NCBI GenBank assembly: GCA_930367215.1
Contig: OV884057.1
Span: forward strand, 103,999,284 to 104,063,283
Direction of reading: 5' to 3'
Length of the DNA stretch: 64,000 nt
Source: Pollenia angustigena
Taxonomy: Eukaryota > Arthropoda > Insecta > Diptera > Polleniidae
The notes under the pieces were generated by a model, which worked only from the letters and a program-made list of their open reading frames with translations, had not been told where the DNA came from and searched no databases. The position numbers were made by a program, and so were the translations under genes. Shown one piece after another: positions 1 to 11,694 of the stretch; position 1 is the first letter of the stretch; each line of letters opens with the position of its first letter.

Positions 1-555
1 AGGGTTACTGTTGAGGAGCTGCACAAAAGAAATGGTCCTGTTCAATGTCTAAACTGCCAGGAATTTGGCCATACTAAAGCATACTGCTACTTAACCCCTG
101 TTTGCGTAGTATGTGGTGAATTACATGGAACAGTTCTTTGCGACAAGTCTAAAACAGACCCCAACGTAAAAAAATGTAGCAACTGTGGCGGTAATCACAC
201 TGCCAATTATAGAGGATGCCCTGTATATACTATCGTCAAGCAGTCGGTCGGACCGAAAACTAATCCCCCTCAAATGCAGGTAACAAATCAGGTAAACACA
301 AATGCAAATCAAGCCCCCCAGCCTAGTAATAACAGAACCTCTTACGCTAACGTCCTAAAATCAAACCATCAGCCAATGCAAGGTGCCTCGCCAAGTAATG
401 ATGAAACTCCGGTTTCTAATTTAAGTCGTTTAGAAAAAACCATGGAAACATTAGTGCAAACAGTAAATAATTTTACGAACACAATGGGTAATATGATGCA
501 GGAAATGCTTAGAATGCAATCGATGTTATTGCAAGCTGTACTTAACAAACCATGA
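1..555 (+). CDS. Jockey ORF1 (Gag-like), C-terminal part
   Basis: Reading frame 1 is open from base 1 to a TGA at 553-555; the N-terminus lies outside the window. It encodes a nucleic-acid-binding Gag-like protein that coats the LINE RNA. Zinc knuckles are visible near the start (CLNCQEFGHTKAYC, then CVVCGELHGTVLC and CSNCGGNHTANYRGC), followed by a polar Asn/Gln-rich stretch and a Met-rich, probably helical C-terminus (MMQEMLRMQSMLLQ). The stop overlaps the ORF2 start as ATGA (552-555), the usual LINE arrangement for coupled translation. The matching full ORF1 in this window is the minus-strand copy at 42089-43412. No break is seen in this part. Confidence 0.9.
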   Translation, partial: RVTVEELHKRNGPVQCLNCQEFGHTKAYCYLTPVCVVCGELHGTVLCDKSKTDPNVKKCSNCGGNHTANYRGCPVYTIVKQSVGPKTNPPQMQVTNQVNTNANQAPQPSNNRTSYANVLKSNHQPMQGASPSNDETPVSNLSRLEKTMETLVQTVNNFTNTMGNMMQEMLRMQSMLLQAVLNKP

Positions 556-2262
556 ACTGTTTAAAAATTTGTTTTTGGAACGCAAACGGCATCCGCCAAC
601 ACAAAAATGAATTAGAATACTTTCTTAAAAATAAACAAATTGATGTCATGATGATTTCTGAAACTCATTTGACCTCAAGAAATACGTTTAATATAAATGG
701 TTATATACTATATGATACCAAGAACCCACGAGATAGAGCTTGTGGAGGTTCTGCCATTTTAATAAAAACCCGAGTCAAACACTACCTAATGTGTGATCAT
801 CGTGAAGATTATCTCCAAGCAACGAACATTTGCGTTGAGGAATTAAATAGAAACCTAGTAATTTCATCGTTATACTCCCCGCCTAGATTTTCAATATCGG
901 AGGACCAATATTATAAATATTTTAAATCATTAGGACCGTGTTTCCTAGCCGCTGGCGATTATAACGCTAAACATACCTTCTGGGGGTCGCGACTTATAAC
1001 ACCGAAGGGTCGTGTTTTATTTAACACAATTTCTAAAATGGATTTAAATGTGGTAGCGAGCGGACAACCAACATATTGGCCCACTGATCATCCAAAAATT
1101 CCAGATGTCATCGATTTCGGCGTGGTTAAAAACATTCCCATAGAAACGATTCATGTTGAAGCCTCCCTAGATTTATCTTCCGACCACACACCTACAATTG
1201 TTACTATAATGAACCCCAATAGAATTGTACCTCCGACGACAGCTACGCAAATTAGTTGGTTAAAATATAAAAAATATCTCAGTACCCATTGCACAGAAAA
1301 TATTGCGCTCAGTACACCGGCTTATGTAGATCGCTCTATTGACAATGTTGACAGTTTTCTGAAACTAGCTGTTCAACATTCCAATATTGCCCCAAAAAAA
1401 AAAACAAAAACTATTAAAATATATTCCACAGATGTCGAGCATCTTTCGTCTGAAAAAAGGAGGGCTCGAAGAGAGTGGCAACTTAAGAACTTACTTAAAG
1501 AGTGTACAAAAAGACTAAGAAAGTTACTGCAGACTAAGAAAACGGCTTCTCTGGAAAAATATATTGAGGAACTTGATGCAACCCCACAATCAAACTACAC
1601 ATTATGGCGTGCAGCTAGAAATCTCAAAAGGCCAGTTGTCTCTAAACCACCATTAAGAAACTTGAATGGAAGTTGGGCAAGAAATGATGTTGAAAAAGGA
1701 AATCTGTTTGTAAATCATTTAAAAAACGTATTTACCCCAAATATATCTCACGATATTGCGGTCGAGTTACCACCTGTTGCTGCTAGAGCAGCTGTTCCGC
1801 TAAGATTTGAGATAAGAGAAACCGAAAAGGCTATTTGTGATTTAAACCCCAAGAAGGCTCCTGGTTTTGATAAGATCAGCAACAAAATGCTTTTGGAGCT
1901 ACCCAGCATAGCAAAGAAAATTATTCTTTTAATTTTTAATGCTATTTTACGCCTTGAATACTATCCTCAAAAGTGGAAGGTCTCCTTAGTCACCATGATA
2001 CCTAAACCTGGAAAGGATCACACAAAAGTTGAGTCATATAGGCCTATAAGCTTACTTTCTAATATATCAAAGCTATTTGAGAAGCTGTTAGCGTCAAAAT
2101 TAACCCCAATTTTAAATGAAAATAGATGTATTCCTAACCACCAATTCGGCTTTAGAAGAGAACACAGCACAATTGAGCAAACTCATCGTATAGTAAACGC
2201 AATAAGAAAAGCCTTTGAAGAAAAAAAATATTGTTCCGCTCTTTTCATCGATGTTTCTCAAG
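552..2262 (+). pseudogene. Jockey ORF2 (endonuclease-RT), 5' part, cut by insertion
   Basis: The start ATG at 552 overlaps the ORF1 stop. Residues 1-220 are an exonuclease-endonuclease-phosphatase domain: FWNANGIRQHKNEL (metal-binding Asn), MMISETHL (catalytic Glu), AAGDYNAKHTFWGS and SSDHTP (catalytic His). The RT domain begins near residue 430, with MIPKPGKDHTKVESYRPISL, then HQFGFRREHST and FIDVSQ. The frame is open up to the LOA-1 junction at 2262, after which it runs into the LOA tail and stops at 2270. The missing half (AFDK onward) resumes at 7905. Before that insertion this 5' part looks intact, so LOA-1 may have been the inactivating event or close to it. Confidence 0.92.
2250..2262. 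repeat. 13-bp target-site duplication, left (LOA-1)
   Basis: GATGTTTCTCAAG here is repeated exactly at 7892-7904. Uninterrupted Jockey-4 has the sequence once, near 50900, so this is a true duplication made by LOA-1 insertion. Confidence 0.95.
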
Positions 2263-2278
2263 GTAGGTAGGTAGGTAG
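2263..2278 (-). repeat. LOA-1 3' tail, (CTAC)n
   Basis: Four tandem GTAG units on the + strand, that is (CTAC)n at the LINE 3' end in place of poly-A. LOA-2 ends in the same repeat. Tails of this kind are made or extended during target-primed reverse transcription. Confidence 0.85.
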
Positions 2279-2490
2279 AAAGGCCGGTGTGAAGTTTCCT
2301 TCACACCTTCACCCAGAGACCAATATGGTCCATTGTGACGCCTTAATTAGAGATAGCTAAGAAGGTATAAAGTAGGTGAAATAAGCAGCAAAAGCATAAG
2401 ACAGATCCGAAAGATAGGGTAGAAAAGAAAGGAAAGAAAAGAAGGTAAAGGACCAACCCCGAGAGAAATCCCACTTAAACCAAATCCACC

Positions 2491-5400
2491 CTACGTGCGG
2501 TTAGCACCCAGTCTCCCCTCGCGCAGCCAGGCCATCCCCATTACGAATCCTATCAGATTCTCGAGTCCGCAACCCGAGATATCCCCTAATTCGCCCAGGA
2601 ATCTACTGCCCAGCCACCTCAACCTGCTACCCTGCAACCTGGGACAGTGGCACAGAAAGTGCTCAACTGACTCCAACTCCTCAGGGTCCTAGCACAACCT
2701 GCATATATCCGACAAGTCGGATCCCATCCTCACCGCCATCCTGCCTATCATACAGTGGCCCGTGATAATTCCTATCATGGTCCGAACGCAGACCCTGCTC
2801 CTGCGCATCAGCGACACCGAATCGGACTTCCTAAGCACCGGCCACAGTGTCCGTGATACCCGACAGTCCGTTCGGCTCCCCCAGGCCCGATTGGTCACGC
2901 TCAGTATCCATTACCTAATTCTACCAAAATAGAAGCCCAATGGAGGCCTAACCGCCTCCACACAGTCAGGATCCTCCATCTCTGTGCCCTGTCTTGCCAA
3001 CTCATTAGCAATCTCATTGCCGCCTATGTCGCAATGACCCGGCACCCAGCATAACCTTAGCAGATACTCCCCTAAGGCTCCCCTCAGAGCCCTCCTACAC
3101 TCATCAACCAGCCTGGAGTTCACATAACAGCCCCTTACGGCCATATGAGCCTCCTGGCTGTCCACATATATAGTGACCTTCGAGCCCCTATCAATGCTGT
3201 CCCTCATTAGTTCCACGGCCCTCCAGACCCCCAGAACCTCCGCTTGAAAAACACTGCAGTCGTCAGGAAGCCTATATGACCTTCTTATGTTCAGATCCTC
3301 CATGTAGAACCCTGCACCCGTGCCCCTCATCTTTGAGCCATCAGTGAAAATAGCAAATCCACCAAATAATCTGCCCCTGCCCGACCAGCTCTCCCTAGAG
3401 GGCATTATTACCTCTGGCAACCGACCAAAATCCAAACTGGTGCTAACATAATCAGTGGATCCCGGCGGTCCCAGGCAATAGCCACCAGCCTCAATCTCAC
3501 CCAGGATCCGTGAGTGACCCTGAGTGTCATTCCTCGTAAGTCCTAACTCCCTCAGTCTAAGAATGCTCCTGGCCGCCATTCCCATCACATACTGCTCAAT
3601 GAGCAGAAGATGTAGAATGACATCCAGGGCAGCCTGAGAAGTACTTCTCAAGGCACCTGTCATGCCAATTGAAGCACACCTCTGAGCCTTAGAAAGAAGG
3701 TTCATACGACTTGCCAATCTCAATGACTCCCACCAAACACAGCATCCATACGTTAGAATGGGTCTTACCACCGAAGTGTACAGCCATCCCACCACTGACG
3801 GCCGGAGTCCCCAGCTCCTACCTATCGATGATCTGCAAGCATAGTAAGCATTGAGATCCCTTTTGAGTCTCTCCTGAGTATTCCTACCCCATGACAGCTT
3901 GCTGTCCAGAAAAACCCCCAGATACTTAGCACTATCAGATAGTCCAAGCACCACTCCTCCCAGTACCGGCAGTCTAAACTCATCCACCTTGTACCTCCTA
4001 GTGAAAAGAACCAACTCTGTCTTCTCCGGATTTACTCCCAGTCCCTTGTCACTTGCCCATGCCGCCAGTTCGCCCAGCGCCCCTTGCATGATGTCGCTAA
4101 TTGTCGGCAGAAACTTGCCCGACACCAATATCACCACATCATCCGCGTAGGCTACGACCTTCTGACCCATTCTGTCAAAACGTCTCAGAACGACATTGAC
4201 GGCCAAGAGCCACAATAAGGGAGAGAGAACTCCTCCCTGTGGGGTCCCTCTAGTCACCGATTTCCTTAAGCGTTCGTTTCCCCAGTCCGAGTGAATAACT
4301 CTGATGCTAAGCATCATAGTTATCCATTCGACCAAGAACAACGGAACCCTTAGGTCAATCAGTGCCTGCCTTATGGCCTCTATCCTCAAATTGTTAAAGG
4401 CGCCCTCTATGTCAAGGAATGCCGCCAGGGTGTATTCCCTGGTTCGCAAACCCCGCTCCACAAAACCAACCACATCATGCAACGCACTCTCAACAGATCT
4501 ACCTTTAAGGTAGGCGTGTTGAGCGCCGCTGACGATGCCGGCGTCAATCTACGTCCTCAGATGTAGATCAATCAGTCTTTCCAACGTCTTCAAGAGAAAA
4601 GACGACAAGCTGATTGGTCTAAAATCCTTGGGTTTAGAGTGACCGGTTCTACCCGCCTTGGGAATAAAAACTACCCTAACCTCCCTCCACCTCCTAGGAA
4701 TGTACCCGTTCAGTACACATACCCTAAACAGTTCCACCAACAACAGGCGTGATGATTTCCCGATATTCTGTAACATCGCCGGAAATATACCATCTGGCCC
4801 CGCCGATTTGTTGGACCCAAAGGTATTTACCGCCCATGTTACCTTATCCAAGGTAATCATATCCCCCACCGTCTCGCTTTCCTCACCGCCTGAGCCCGAA
4901 CCAGAGAAGGGGTCTGAATAAATCCAGGGACTACAGGGTCCTTAGATAAAATTCTTCTGAACCTAGACTTCTCATTCACGGATTCAACTGACTCGCTTAA
5001 CTTAATCCACGAGTCCCTTTTCACCCTTCTAATATCTCCCTTATACCTCCCGTAACTCAACTTGAAGTTACTCCAATCCTCATCCCTGCGCGTATACTTC
5101 GCCCTATTGAACAGCCTTCTGACGGTGGATTTTTGAGTTTTCAACTCGTCTGTCCACCATCTTGGCTGTGTACGCCTGCCCGGAAAATTTAACGGACAGG
5201 ATCGCTCATAGCTACTGGTCAATACCCCCGTGAAGGTGTTTACCAGTTGCTCCACACCGGCCGGAGTCGACCCCCAGTTCCGTGTAACCCTAAGGTTCCG
5301 TTGCACTAGTCCCGAAAACGAATCCCAATCCGTCCTTCTCGGATTCCTATATGGACACCTTTTCGACCTCTCAAACATTAGACTAAAGGACAGACGACTA

Positions 5401-6013
5401 TGATCAGAGAAGGAAAAATCCAAAGCCACCCTCCAGTCCTCTACTAATTCCCTACAGTTCGTCAATGTTATATCTATCACTGCCTCTCTATCCCTAGTTC
5501 TGAACGTTGGCGTATTCCCCCTTTTACAGATAAAAAGATTGCTGGCAACAATAAAATCAAACATAGACCCACCTCTTTTGTTGATGTCGGCACTACCCCA
5601 TTGGGAATGGTGTGCATTGGCGTCACATCCTAGTACCAGCCTCTAGCCGCTTCTGCCCGAGTGCTCCACCAACTCTCGCACTTTTTCACCAGGTGGATCG
5701 GCAGCTTCATATGGCAAGTATGCCGATACCAGTGCCAGGACCGCTTTGTCCTTGGCTTCCCCTGTCACAACCATGAGGTCTCCATTACTGAAAGAATGAG
5801 AAATCATAAATTTATGTTCAGTTCTCGCCAGTATACGAACAAGGTATTCCCCGTGATCTTTAATCCAACTACCCGGTTTTTGTTAATCCAGGGCTCTTGG
5901 ATTAAAGCCACGTCCACACTGTTGTCAATGAGGTGGGTTACTAATTCGGTTGAGGCCGCTTCACAGTGGTGCAAGTTTATCTGCACCACTCTCAGCCTCT
6001 TAGGGTTTATCAT
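2491..6013 (-). pseudogene. LOA-1 ORF2: endonuclease-RT-RNase H, broken
   Basis: The ATG at 6013 overlaps the ORF1 end by 14 bases. The endonuclease shows VVQINLHHCEAAS, ALIQEPWI, GCDANAHHSQWGS and SDHSRLSF. The RT shows PKDFRPISLSSF, FLDIEGAF, GTPQGGVLSPLLW and the catalytic AYADD. RNase H shows FTDGSKM, QAEVLG, YVDSQ and WVPGHCDIGGNEIANELA. The protein ends with CRLC and HFLCHC, a Cys/His finger. In-frame stops lie at 4549-4551, 2911-2913 and 2689-2691; LOA-2 has Glu at the last two. Frameshifts lie near 4870-4920 and within 5565-5803, where there is also a stop. The last RNase H aspartate is Asn here (NEIAN) but Asp in LOA-2 (NEIAD). The enzyme would nick target DNA, copy LINE RNA and remove the RNA strand. 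Confidence 0.9.
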
Positions 6014-7552
6014 TTTTAGGAAACCTAAATCTGATAGACCCTAACCCCAATACAGCAACCCCTCCCATTGACTTCAGTTTTTTCAGAGATTCCCGGTCTA
6101 CTGCGAACCTGACATCTCTTCCTTGGTTCTCCTTACAACCCAGTGAAGCTATCATCTTCCACTGGCCTGTAAAGAGCCCATTGTTCTGATTGGCCAGTAA
6201 CCCCAGTATGACCTCCAACGGTTTTATAGGTGGAGGAATCCATACAGTGACTACCGGCCTTAATGGCAACTCAGACGCGAGTATGACGTCCAATCTGGCT
6301 TCAGGATAAGCGCTGCCGATTGCAGCCTTTAAAAACTCAAAGGTTTTTAGATTGCCGCAACTGACAGTTTTGACACCTTCCTTTGACGCTAAAGATTTCG
6401 TCGAGTAGTTTGTTTTCAAGCACCTGCCATTTCTCGACACTGATCCTTCCATCGGGATCCATACGATCAATGACAGCTGCTAGAATACCGTCCTTACCTG
6501 ACGACGCCCTTAGCTTCTTTGACGTAGAGGGTTGTTCCTCTCTGGAACCAGCCCTCTTAGTGATCTCCTTTCGGGGATCCTTCCTTTTGGCCGCTGGGGA
6601 TTTCTGGTCATCACCAGACCTAACTCTCTTAAATACCTCCTTTTTGGGGGCCTTAGCAGAGCTCTGTCGGTGATCACCCGATTTCCCTGCAGATGTTGGC
6701 TGGTATTTCTCAGTAATCCCCTTTGTGACCTCCCTTAGGGGGGGACTGTCAGAGATTATCAAGACTTTACCAGTCCTCATCAGGCAGCTAGTAGAGGGTG
6801 GTACATCATCAGGCTTGGTTCCCTTATCCGTGACCGTACTGTCTCGGTTTAGAGAACCAGGTGTTGATTCTGTACCCCCTTTCTTACTTCCCGTTCCATT
6901 ATTGGAGGATTCATCAGCAGGGGTTACTGAGGGTTCGTTGTCCATACTGACATTTGAGCCCTCAGCAGCCCTTGCTGTGTATCCCACAGGATAGGGAATG
7001 CCTAGGATATCACCGACAGATCCGTGGATTCGTTCGAATCTGGCAACGTTCTTTCGGTGCTTCCTCAGCAAGTGCCTATCCCGCCCATCGTGTAGTGAGG
7101 AGTCTTTCTTAGCTATCTTTTCTAGAAAGGCTAAGGAGGCCCTTACACCACTCTTGGCTTTTTCAAGACTCGTTCGGCCTTCTGATGCGACCTGTTCTGT
7201 CGCATCCTGCCGAACAATGGGTAATTTCATGCTCATCATCAGATCCCAGAGCTAGACCATCGAGTCTTTCCGAGACCCCTGTTCGAGACGGGGAACCGAC
7301 TGGGGGGTCGTTCGTCCCGCTTGTCTCTGTCAGTTCTGTCAATAACTGACCTTCTTGCTCAAGAATATCTCTGTAGATAATCAGCCAATCGGCGTCTGGA
7401 TCTGGCACCGAAACTGCCGAGTTGTCAGAGATATTCCCTGCATCGACTCTTAGAGTCGCGTCCTTGGTTTTTTCTGTAAATTTTTCCAGTTTTTTGGTCC
7501 CACGAGTAAGCCGTAAAGAAAAAGGACCGTCTCGCGCAGTGACGGCTTGCAC
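6000..7552 (-). pseudogene. LOA-1 ORF1 (DUF4780-like Gag), frameshifted
   Basis: Three overlapping frames together make one ORF1: 7552-7163 (acidic N-terminus), 7239-6337 (Lys/Ser/Pro-rich, with many basic patches) and 6470-6000 (C-terminal globular domain). The last contains VTVWIPPPIKPLEVILGLLA and QNNGLFTGQWKMIA, which I recognise as the DUF4780 type found in dipteran LOA-like ORF1 proteins. Frame changes fall near 7200 and between 6337 and 6470. The stop at 6000-6002 lies inside ORF2's first codons. The role is probably RNA binding and particle assembly. I see no CCHC knuckle, unlike Jockey ORF1. The family call is from memory of the motif; a profile search would settle it. Confidence 0.75.
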
Positions 7553-7891
7553 GGACTAGGCCAAGTTACAACTGACCCTTGCCATCGGCGCCAGAGGGTA
7601 GCTGTTCGCGACCAGTTTCTTTAACCACTAACCAGCCATTCAGGTCCTCGGCACTGCTATCAACCACCTTGACCTTAAAAGTGGGGGAAATGGGAAATAA
7701 AGGGGGATTGATAGGATCATAGGTAATGGGATGGGGGATGGGAGGATGGATAACCCTTAGTCGTGCTGGCCTTAAAGCAAATACCTTCCAACTTGTCCCG
7801 GCTAGAATTTGCCGACTCAAGTTACAAGACATTCACTACAGCCAGCATTTAAGCCACCACATCGCGGCAAGATAGTTATCCAGGTGGTGGT

Positions 7892-7904
7892 GATGTTTCT
7901 CAAG
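7892..7904. repeat. 13-bp target-site duplication, right (LOA-1)
   Basis: Exact second copy of GATGTTTCTCAAG; Jockey ORF2 coding resumes inside it. Confidence 0.95.
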
Positions 7905-8837
7905 CTTTTGATAAAGTCTGGGATGAAGGCTTATTACATAAATTGAAGCTCAACTTACCAGTAAACACACACAAGCTGTTAGAAAGCTACTTAGTCGGTC
8001 GAAAATTTATTATTAAAGAAGGTGATTATTTAAGCTCTCCTCAGCAAATTGACGCTGGAGTCCCTCAGGGAAGCATCCTGGGCCCACTTTTATACTTAAT
8101 ATATACCTCGGATATGCCAACAAACAACTACACACAAACTTCAACATTTGCTGATGATACAGCTTTTTTGAGCGTGCACGAAAACCGTCAAGAAGCATCT
8201 CGATACCTACAGGATCATATATATTTCAACTCGAACTATGGTTAAAGCAAAGGAGGATAGAGGTCAATGAGCAAAAATGCGTACATATAACATTCACCTT
8301 GCGTCGGGAATCATGCCCCCTATTAAAATCAATAATCAAATAATACCTCAAAATTCGCATGTAAAATACCTCGGTATTCATCTAGATCGCCGTTTAACGT
8401 GGAAAAGCCATATAGAGGCAAAATTAACTCAAATGAAACTAAAAGCCATCCAAATTCATTGGCTTATTGGAAGAAACTCTGTCCTTAGTCTCGACTGCAA
8501 ACTTCTTCTTTACAACACCATCTTAAAGCCAATCTGGTGCTATGGTATTCAGTTATGGGGCACTGCCTCGGCCTCTAATATCGAAAAAATTCAAAGGCGC
8601 CAAAATAAACTACTTCTAATAATCACAGCTGCCCCTTGGTATGTTAAAAACTCAAATATTCACAAGGATCTTAATGTTCCATTAGTTAAAACTATGATAA
8701 CGAAATATGCAGTAAAATACTTAAAAAGGCTCGAATTACACCCGAACCCACTAGCACGAAATATTTTAAATGATAGCGGCCACACTCGCTTAAGAAGAAG
8801 AGACACTGCAGCACTTATCCAATTAGATGAGCGATAA
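7905..8837 (+). pseudogene. Jockey-1 ORF2, 3' half (RT palm and C-terminus)
   Basis: Continuation of the ORF2 cut at 2262. It shows AFDKVW, GVPQGSILGPLLY, the catalytic FADDTAF and VKYLGIHLDRRLTW, then a C-terminal region ending ALIQLDER before a TAA at 8835-8837. Comparison with the other Jockey copies shows a 2-base gain in a TA run near 8220 and a missing C in a C-run near 8311, so the frame changes twice. Catalytic aspartates are kept. The changes are in short simple runs, where sequencing error is also possible. Confidence 0.9.
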
Positions 8838-8992
8838 ACACCTATAAAAGTGAACAGAACCCGCGATGAAGAAAATTTTTGTCTGGCACTGGCAGGACAA
8901 AAAATAACGTATTATTTTAAGATTTGATTAATTATTGTTAGTTCATATTTAATATATGAAGATTCAATAAATAAATTATGAAGAAAAAAAAA

Positions 8993-11042
8993 AATATAAA
9001 AATATCTCAGTACCCATTGCACAGAAAATATACCGCTTAGCACACCGGAAAATGTGGATCTCTCTATTGTCAATTTTGACAGTTATCTTAAACTAGCTGT
9101 TCAACATTCCAGCAAACCCGTCAATAAAACCAATTATAATAAAATGAATGAAAAAAGGAGAGTGCGAAGAGAATGGCAATTGCACAGATTCCCTCAACTT
9201 AAAAATGAATTAAAAGAGTGTACAAAAAGGCTAAGAAAATTACTGCAGACTCAGAAAACGGCTTTCGTAGAAAAATATCTTAAGGACTTGGATGCAACTC
9301 CACAATCAGGCTACTCATTATGGCGTGCAGCTAGAAAACTCAAAAGACCAGTTATCTCGAAACCACCATTAAGAAACCCGAATGGAAGTTGGGCAAGAAA
9401 TGATAATGAAAAAGGAAACCTGTTTGTAAATCATTTGTAAAACGTATTTACTCCAAATATACCTGACGATATAGCGGACGAGTTGCCGCCTGTTTATGTT
9501 AGAGCAGCTATCCCCCTAAGATTTGAGATAAGGGAAATAGAAAGGGCTATTTGTGAACTAAACACCAAGAAGGCACCTGGTTTTGATAAGATCAGTTGCT
9601 ACCTCGCATAGCAAAGAAAATTATTCTTTATAAATTAATTTTACGCCTTGAATACTACCCTCAGGAATGGAAGGTCTCCTTAATAACGATGATACCAAAG
9701 ACAGAAAAAGATCACACAAAAGTTGAGTCATATAGGCCTATTAGCTTATTATCTAATATATCAAAGCTGTTCGAGAAGCTCTTAGCATCAAAATTAACCC
9801 CAATTTTAAATGACAATGGGTGTATACCTAATCATCAATTCGGCTTCAGAAGAGAGCATAGCACAATTGAACAAACCCATTGGATAGTAAACGCCATAAG
9901 CAAAGCCTTTGAAAAAGGAAATATTGCTCTGCTCTTTTCATTGATGTTTCTCAAGCTTTTGACAAAGGTTGGCATGTAGGCTTGTTACATAAATTGAAGC
10001 TAAACCTACCGGTTAATACACACAAGCTGTTAGAAAGCTACCTGGTCGGTCGAAAATTTATTATTAAAGAAGGTGATTTTTTAAGTTCTCCTCAGCCAAT
10101 TGAAGCTGGAGTCCCTCAGGGAAGCATCCTGGGCCCTCTTTTTTACCTTATATATACCTCGGACATGCCAACAAACAATTTCACCCTAACCTCAACTTTT
10201 GCTGATGATACAGCTTTTCTAAGCGTACACGAGAACAGTCGTGAAGCGTCTCGATACCTGCAGGATCATATATTTTAACTAGAACTGTGGTTAAAAAAAT
10301 GGAGAATAAAGGTCAATGAGCAAAAATGCGTACATATAACATTCACCTTGCGTCGGGAAACATGCCCCCCTATTAAAATCTATAATCAACTAGTGCCTCA
10401 ACAATCGCATGTCAAATATCTCGGTATTCATCTAGATCGGCGTTTAACATGGAAATGCCATATAGAAGCAAAATTAACCCAAATGAAACTAAAAGCAATT
10501 CAAATTAACCGGCTTATTGGAAGAAATTCTGTTCTTAGTCTCGATTGCAAACTACTACTTTACAACGCTATTTTAAAGCCAATATGGTGCTACGGTATTC
10601 AACTATGGGGCACTGCCTCGGCCTCAAATGTCGAAAAAATTCAAAGGCGCCAAAATAAACTTCTTCGAATAATTACAGCTGCCCCTTGATATGTTCAAAA
10701 CTCAAATATCCACAAGGATCCCAATGTGCCACTGGTTAGGACTGTTATTACGAAGTATGCGGTAAAATATTTGAAAAGGCTAGAGTTGCACCCAAATCCA
10801 CTAGCTCGAAATATTTTAAATGATAGCGGCCACTCTCGCTTAAGAAGAAGAGACACTGCAGCACTTACCCATTGAGATGAGCGATAAACACCTACATATG
10901 TGAACAGAACCCGTGATGAAGAACATTTTTTTCTGGCACTGGCAGGACATAAAATAAAGCATTAGGTTAAGATTTGATTAATTATTGTTAGTTCATATTT
11001 AATATATGAAGATTCACTAAATAAATAATGAAAAAAAAAAAA
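8993..11042 (+). mobile_element. Jockey-2, 5'-truncated, head-to-tail with Jockey-1
   Basis: Begins at the equivalent of base ~1263 of Jockey-1 (ORF2 codon about 240) right after Jockey-1's A-rich tail, and runs to its own A-tail at about 11029-11042. It has the same 3' UTR as copy 1, with several substitutions. The 5' truncation is typical of incomplete reverse transcription. The A-rich tail of copy 1 probably served as the target. Confidence 0.88.
9000..10880 (+). pseudogene. Jockey-2 ORF2 remnant
   Basis: RT-coding remnant in pieces: 9054-9440 (linker before RT), 9596-9979 (MIPKTEKDHTKVESYRPISL, HQFGFRREHST), 9982-10278 (GVPQGSILGPLFY, FADDTAF) and 10348-10689 (VKYLGIHLDRRLTW). A codon change gives a stop just after NHL at about 9438, and there are further stops at 9977, 10276 and 10687. 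A small deletion around 9590-9630 removes codons present in the other copies. The catalytic FADD is retained, but the gene is dead. Confidence 0.88.
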
Positions 11043-11156
11043 TCTAAAAAAACGGTACTTAGGAAAAAAAATTGCAGCGTTTTTCGTGTTCAGGAGTTCT
11101 CAATTAACTTATCTAGGCATGTGGCGTTCTTGGTATTTTTTGACTGTAAGCCAGTG
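11043..11156. repeat. Half of a CACTG-ended inverted-repeat element
   Basis: About 114 bases matching the right terminal arm of the 886-bp element at 51915-52800, ending in the same GCCAGTG-type terminus (11150-11156). The Jockey-2 tail meets it inside the arm, so Jockey sequence probably entered a copy of this element. Its other arm would lie before base 1 or be lost. Confidence 0.7.
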
Positions 11157-11329
11157 TAATACATTTTAAAATCTTTATATACAAATGCAAATACATATAA
11201 TTTTTATTTAATCTGAAATTAAAGTTCTCCCCATCAACGCCGTCGCCTTTTTTTTAAATTTTGGAGGTATGTAATATTCGGCACTGCCGAATGCAACTTG
11301 TTTTGTGTTTAATTAAATCTTAAAAATGG

Positions 11330-11694
11330 TGTTTAATGATGACTCATTTATAACGCAGCACCCTGTAAAAACATGGCGGTCCTTTAATTGTTATTTACTT
11401 AATCTTAAATTCTGTCATTACATTATTTTTCTTTTACTAAGCCTAGCTTGTTAAATAATGTTTAAAATCAAAACCATTTTCTCTAGTTTCGATCGTTAAC
11501 GCGTAAACAACAGACAGTGAAGCAAACTTTAAACAACATATTGTATAAAAAATAAATTAACATTCAAAATCTTAATATTAAATAAAACTAAAATACAAAA
11601 ATAAAAATAAAACAAAGTGTTTTTTATTTAAATCTAAAATATAGTGAACCGTGTTAAATTTGAGGTATTGAAAATTAAAGTTCAGCCCTCAACA
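11330..11694 (+). repeat. LTR of an LTR retrotransposon (LTR-2 family)
   Basis: A 365-bp segment starting TGTTTAATGATGACTC and ending CCCTCAACA (TG...CA). It is followed at once by a candidate primer-binding site, TTTGGCCCTAACGAACC. The same LTR occurs at 29546-30306 and 32270-33763, there with inserted elements. The layout CAACA then TTTGG matches that of Bel-2 in this window, so a Bel-Pao family is likely. No coding part of this copy remains. Confidence 0.72.

Larger units (their letters stand above)
2263..7891 (-). mobile_element. LOA/R1-group LINE with RNase H (LOA-1), near full length
   Basis: A 5.6-kb LINE on the minus strand, inserted in Jockey-1. In sense order it has a leader (7891-7553), ORF1 (about 7552-6000), ORF2 with endonuclease, RT, RNase H and a C-terminal Cys/His finger (6013-2491), a 3' UTR (2490-2279) and a short CTAC-repeat tail (2278-2263). 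It is clearly richer in G+C than the AT-rich surroundings. RNase H plus a DUF4780-like ORF1 points to the LOA group; R1 or I clades are alternatives, to be settled by an RT phylogeny. The leader has a small open frame at 7832-7566 of unknown meaning. Several nonsense and frameshift changes make this copy inactive. Confidence 0.88.
1..8992 (+). mobile_element. Jockey-clade LINE, copy 1 (interrupted)
   Basis: A non-LTR retrotransposon entered part-way through ORF1. It has zinc-knuckle ORF1 (1-555), ORF2 with apurinic-type endonuclease and reverse transcriptase (552-2262, resuming 7905-8837), a short 3' UTR and an A-rich tail at about 8978-8992. It is split at 2262/7905 by LOA-1, which duplicated 13 bp of it. 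Jockey-4 (50.9 kb), which lacks this insertion, reads straight through the same point, so the empty site is known. Jockey elements integrate by target-primed reverse transcription. This copy cannot be active because of the insertion and of frameshifts in its 3' part. Confidence 0.93.
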
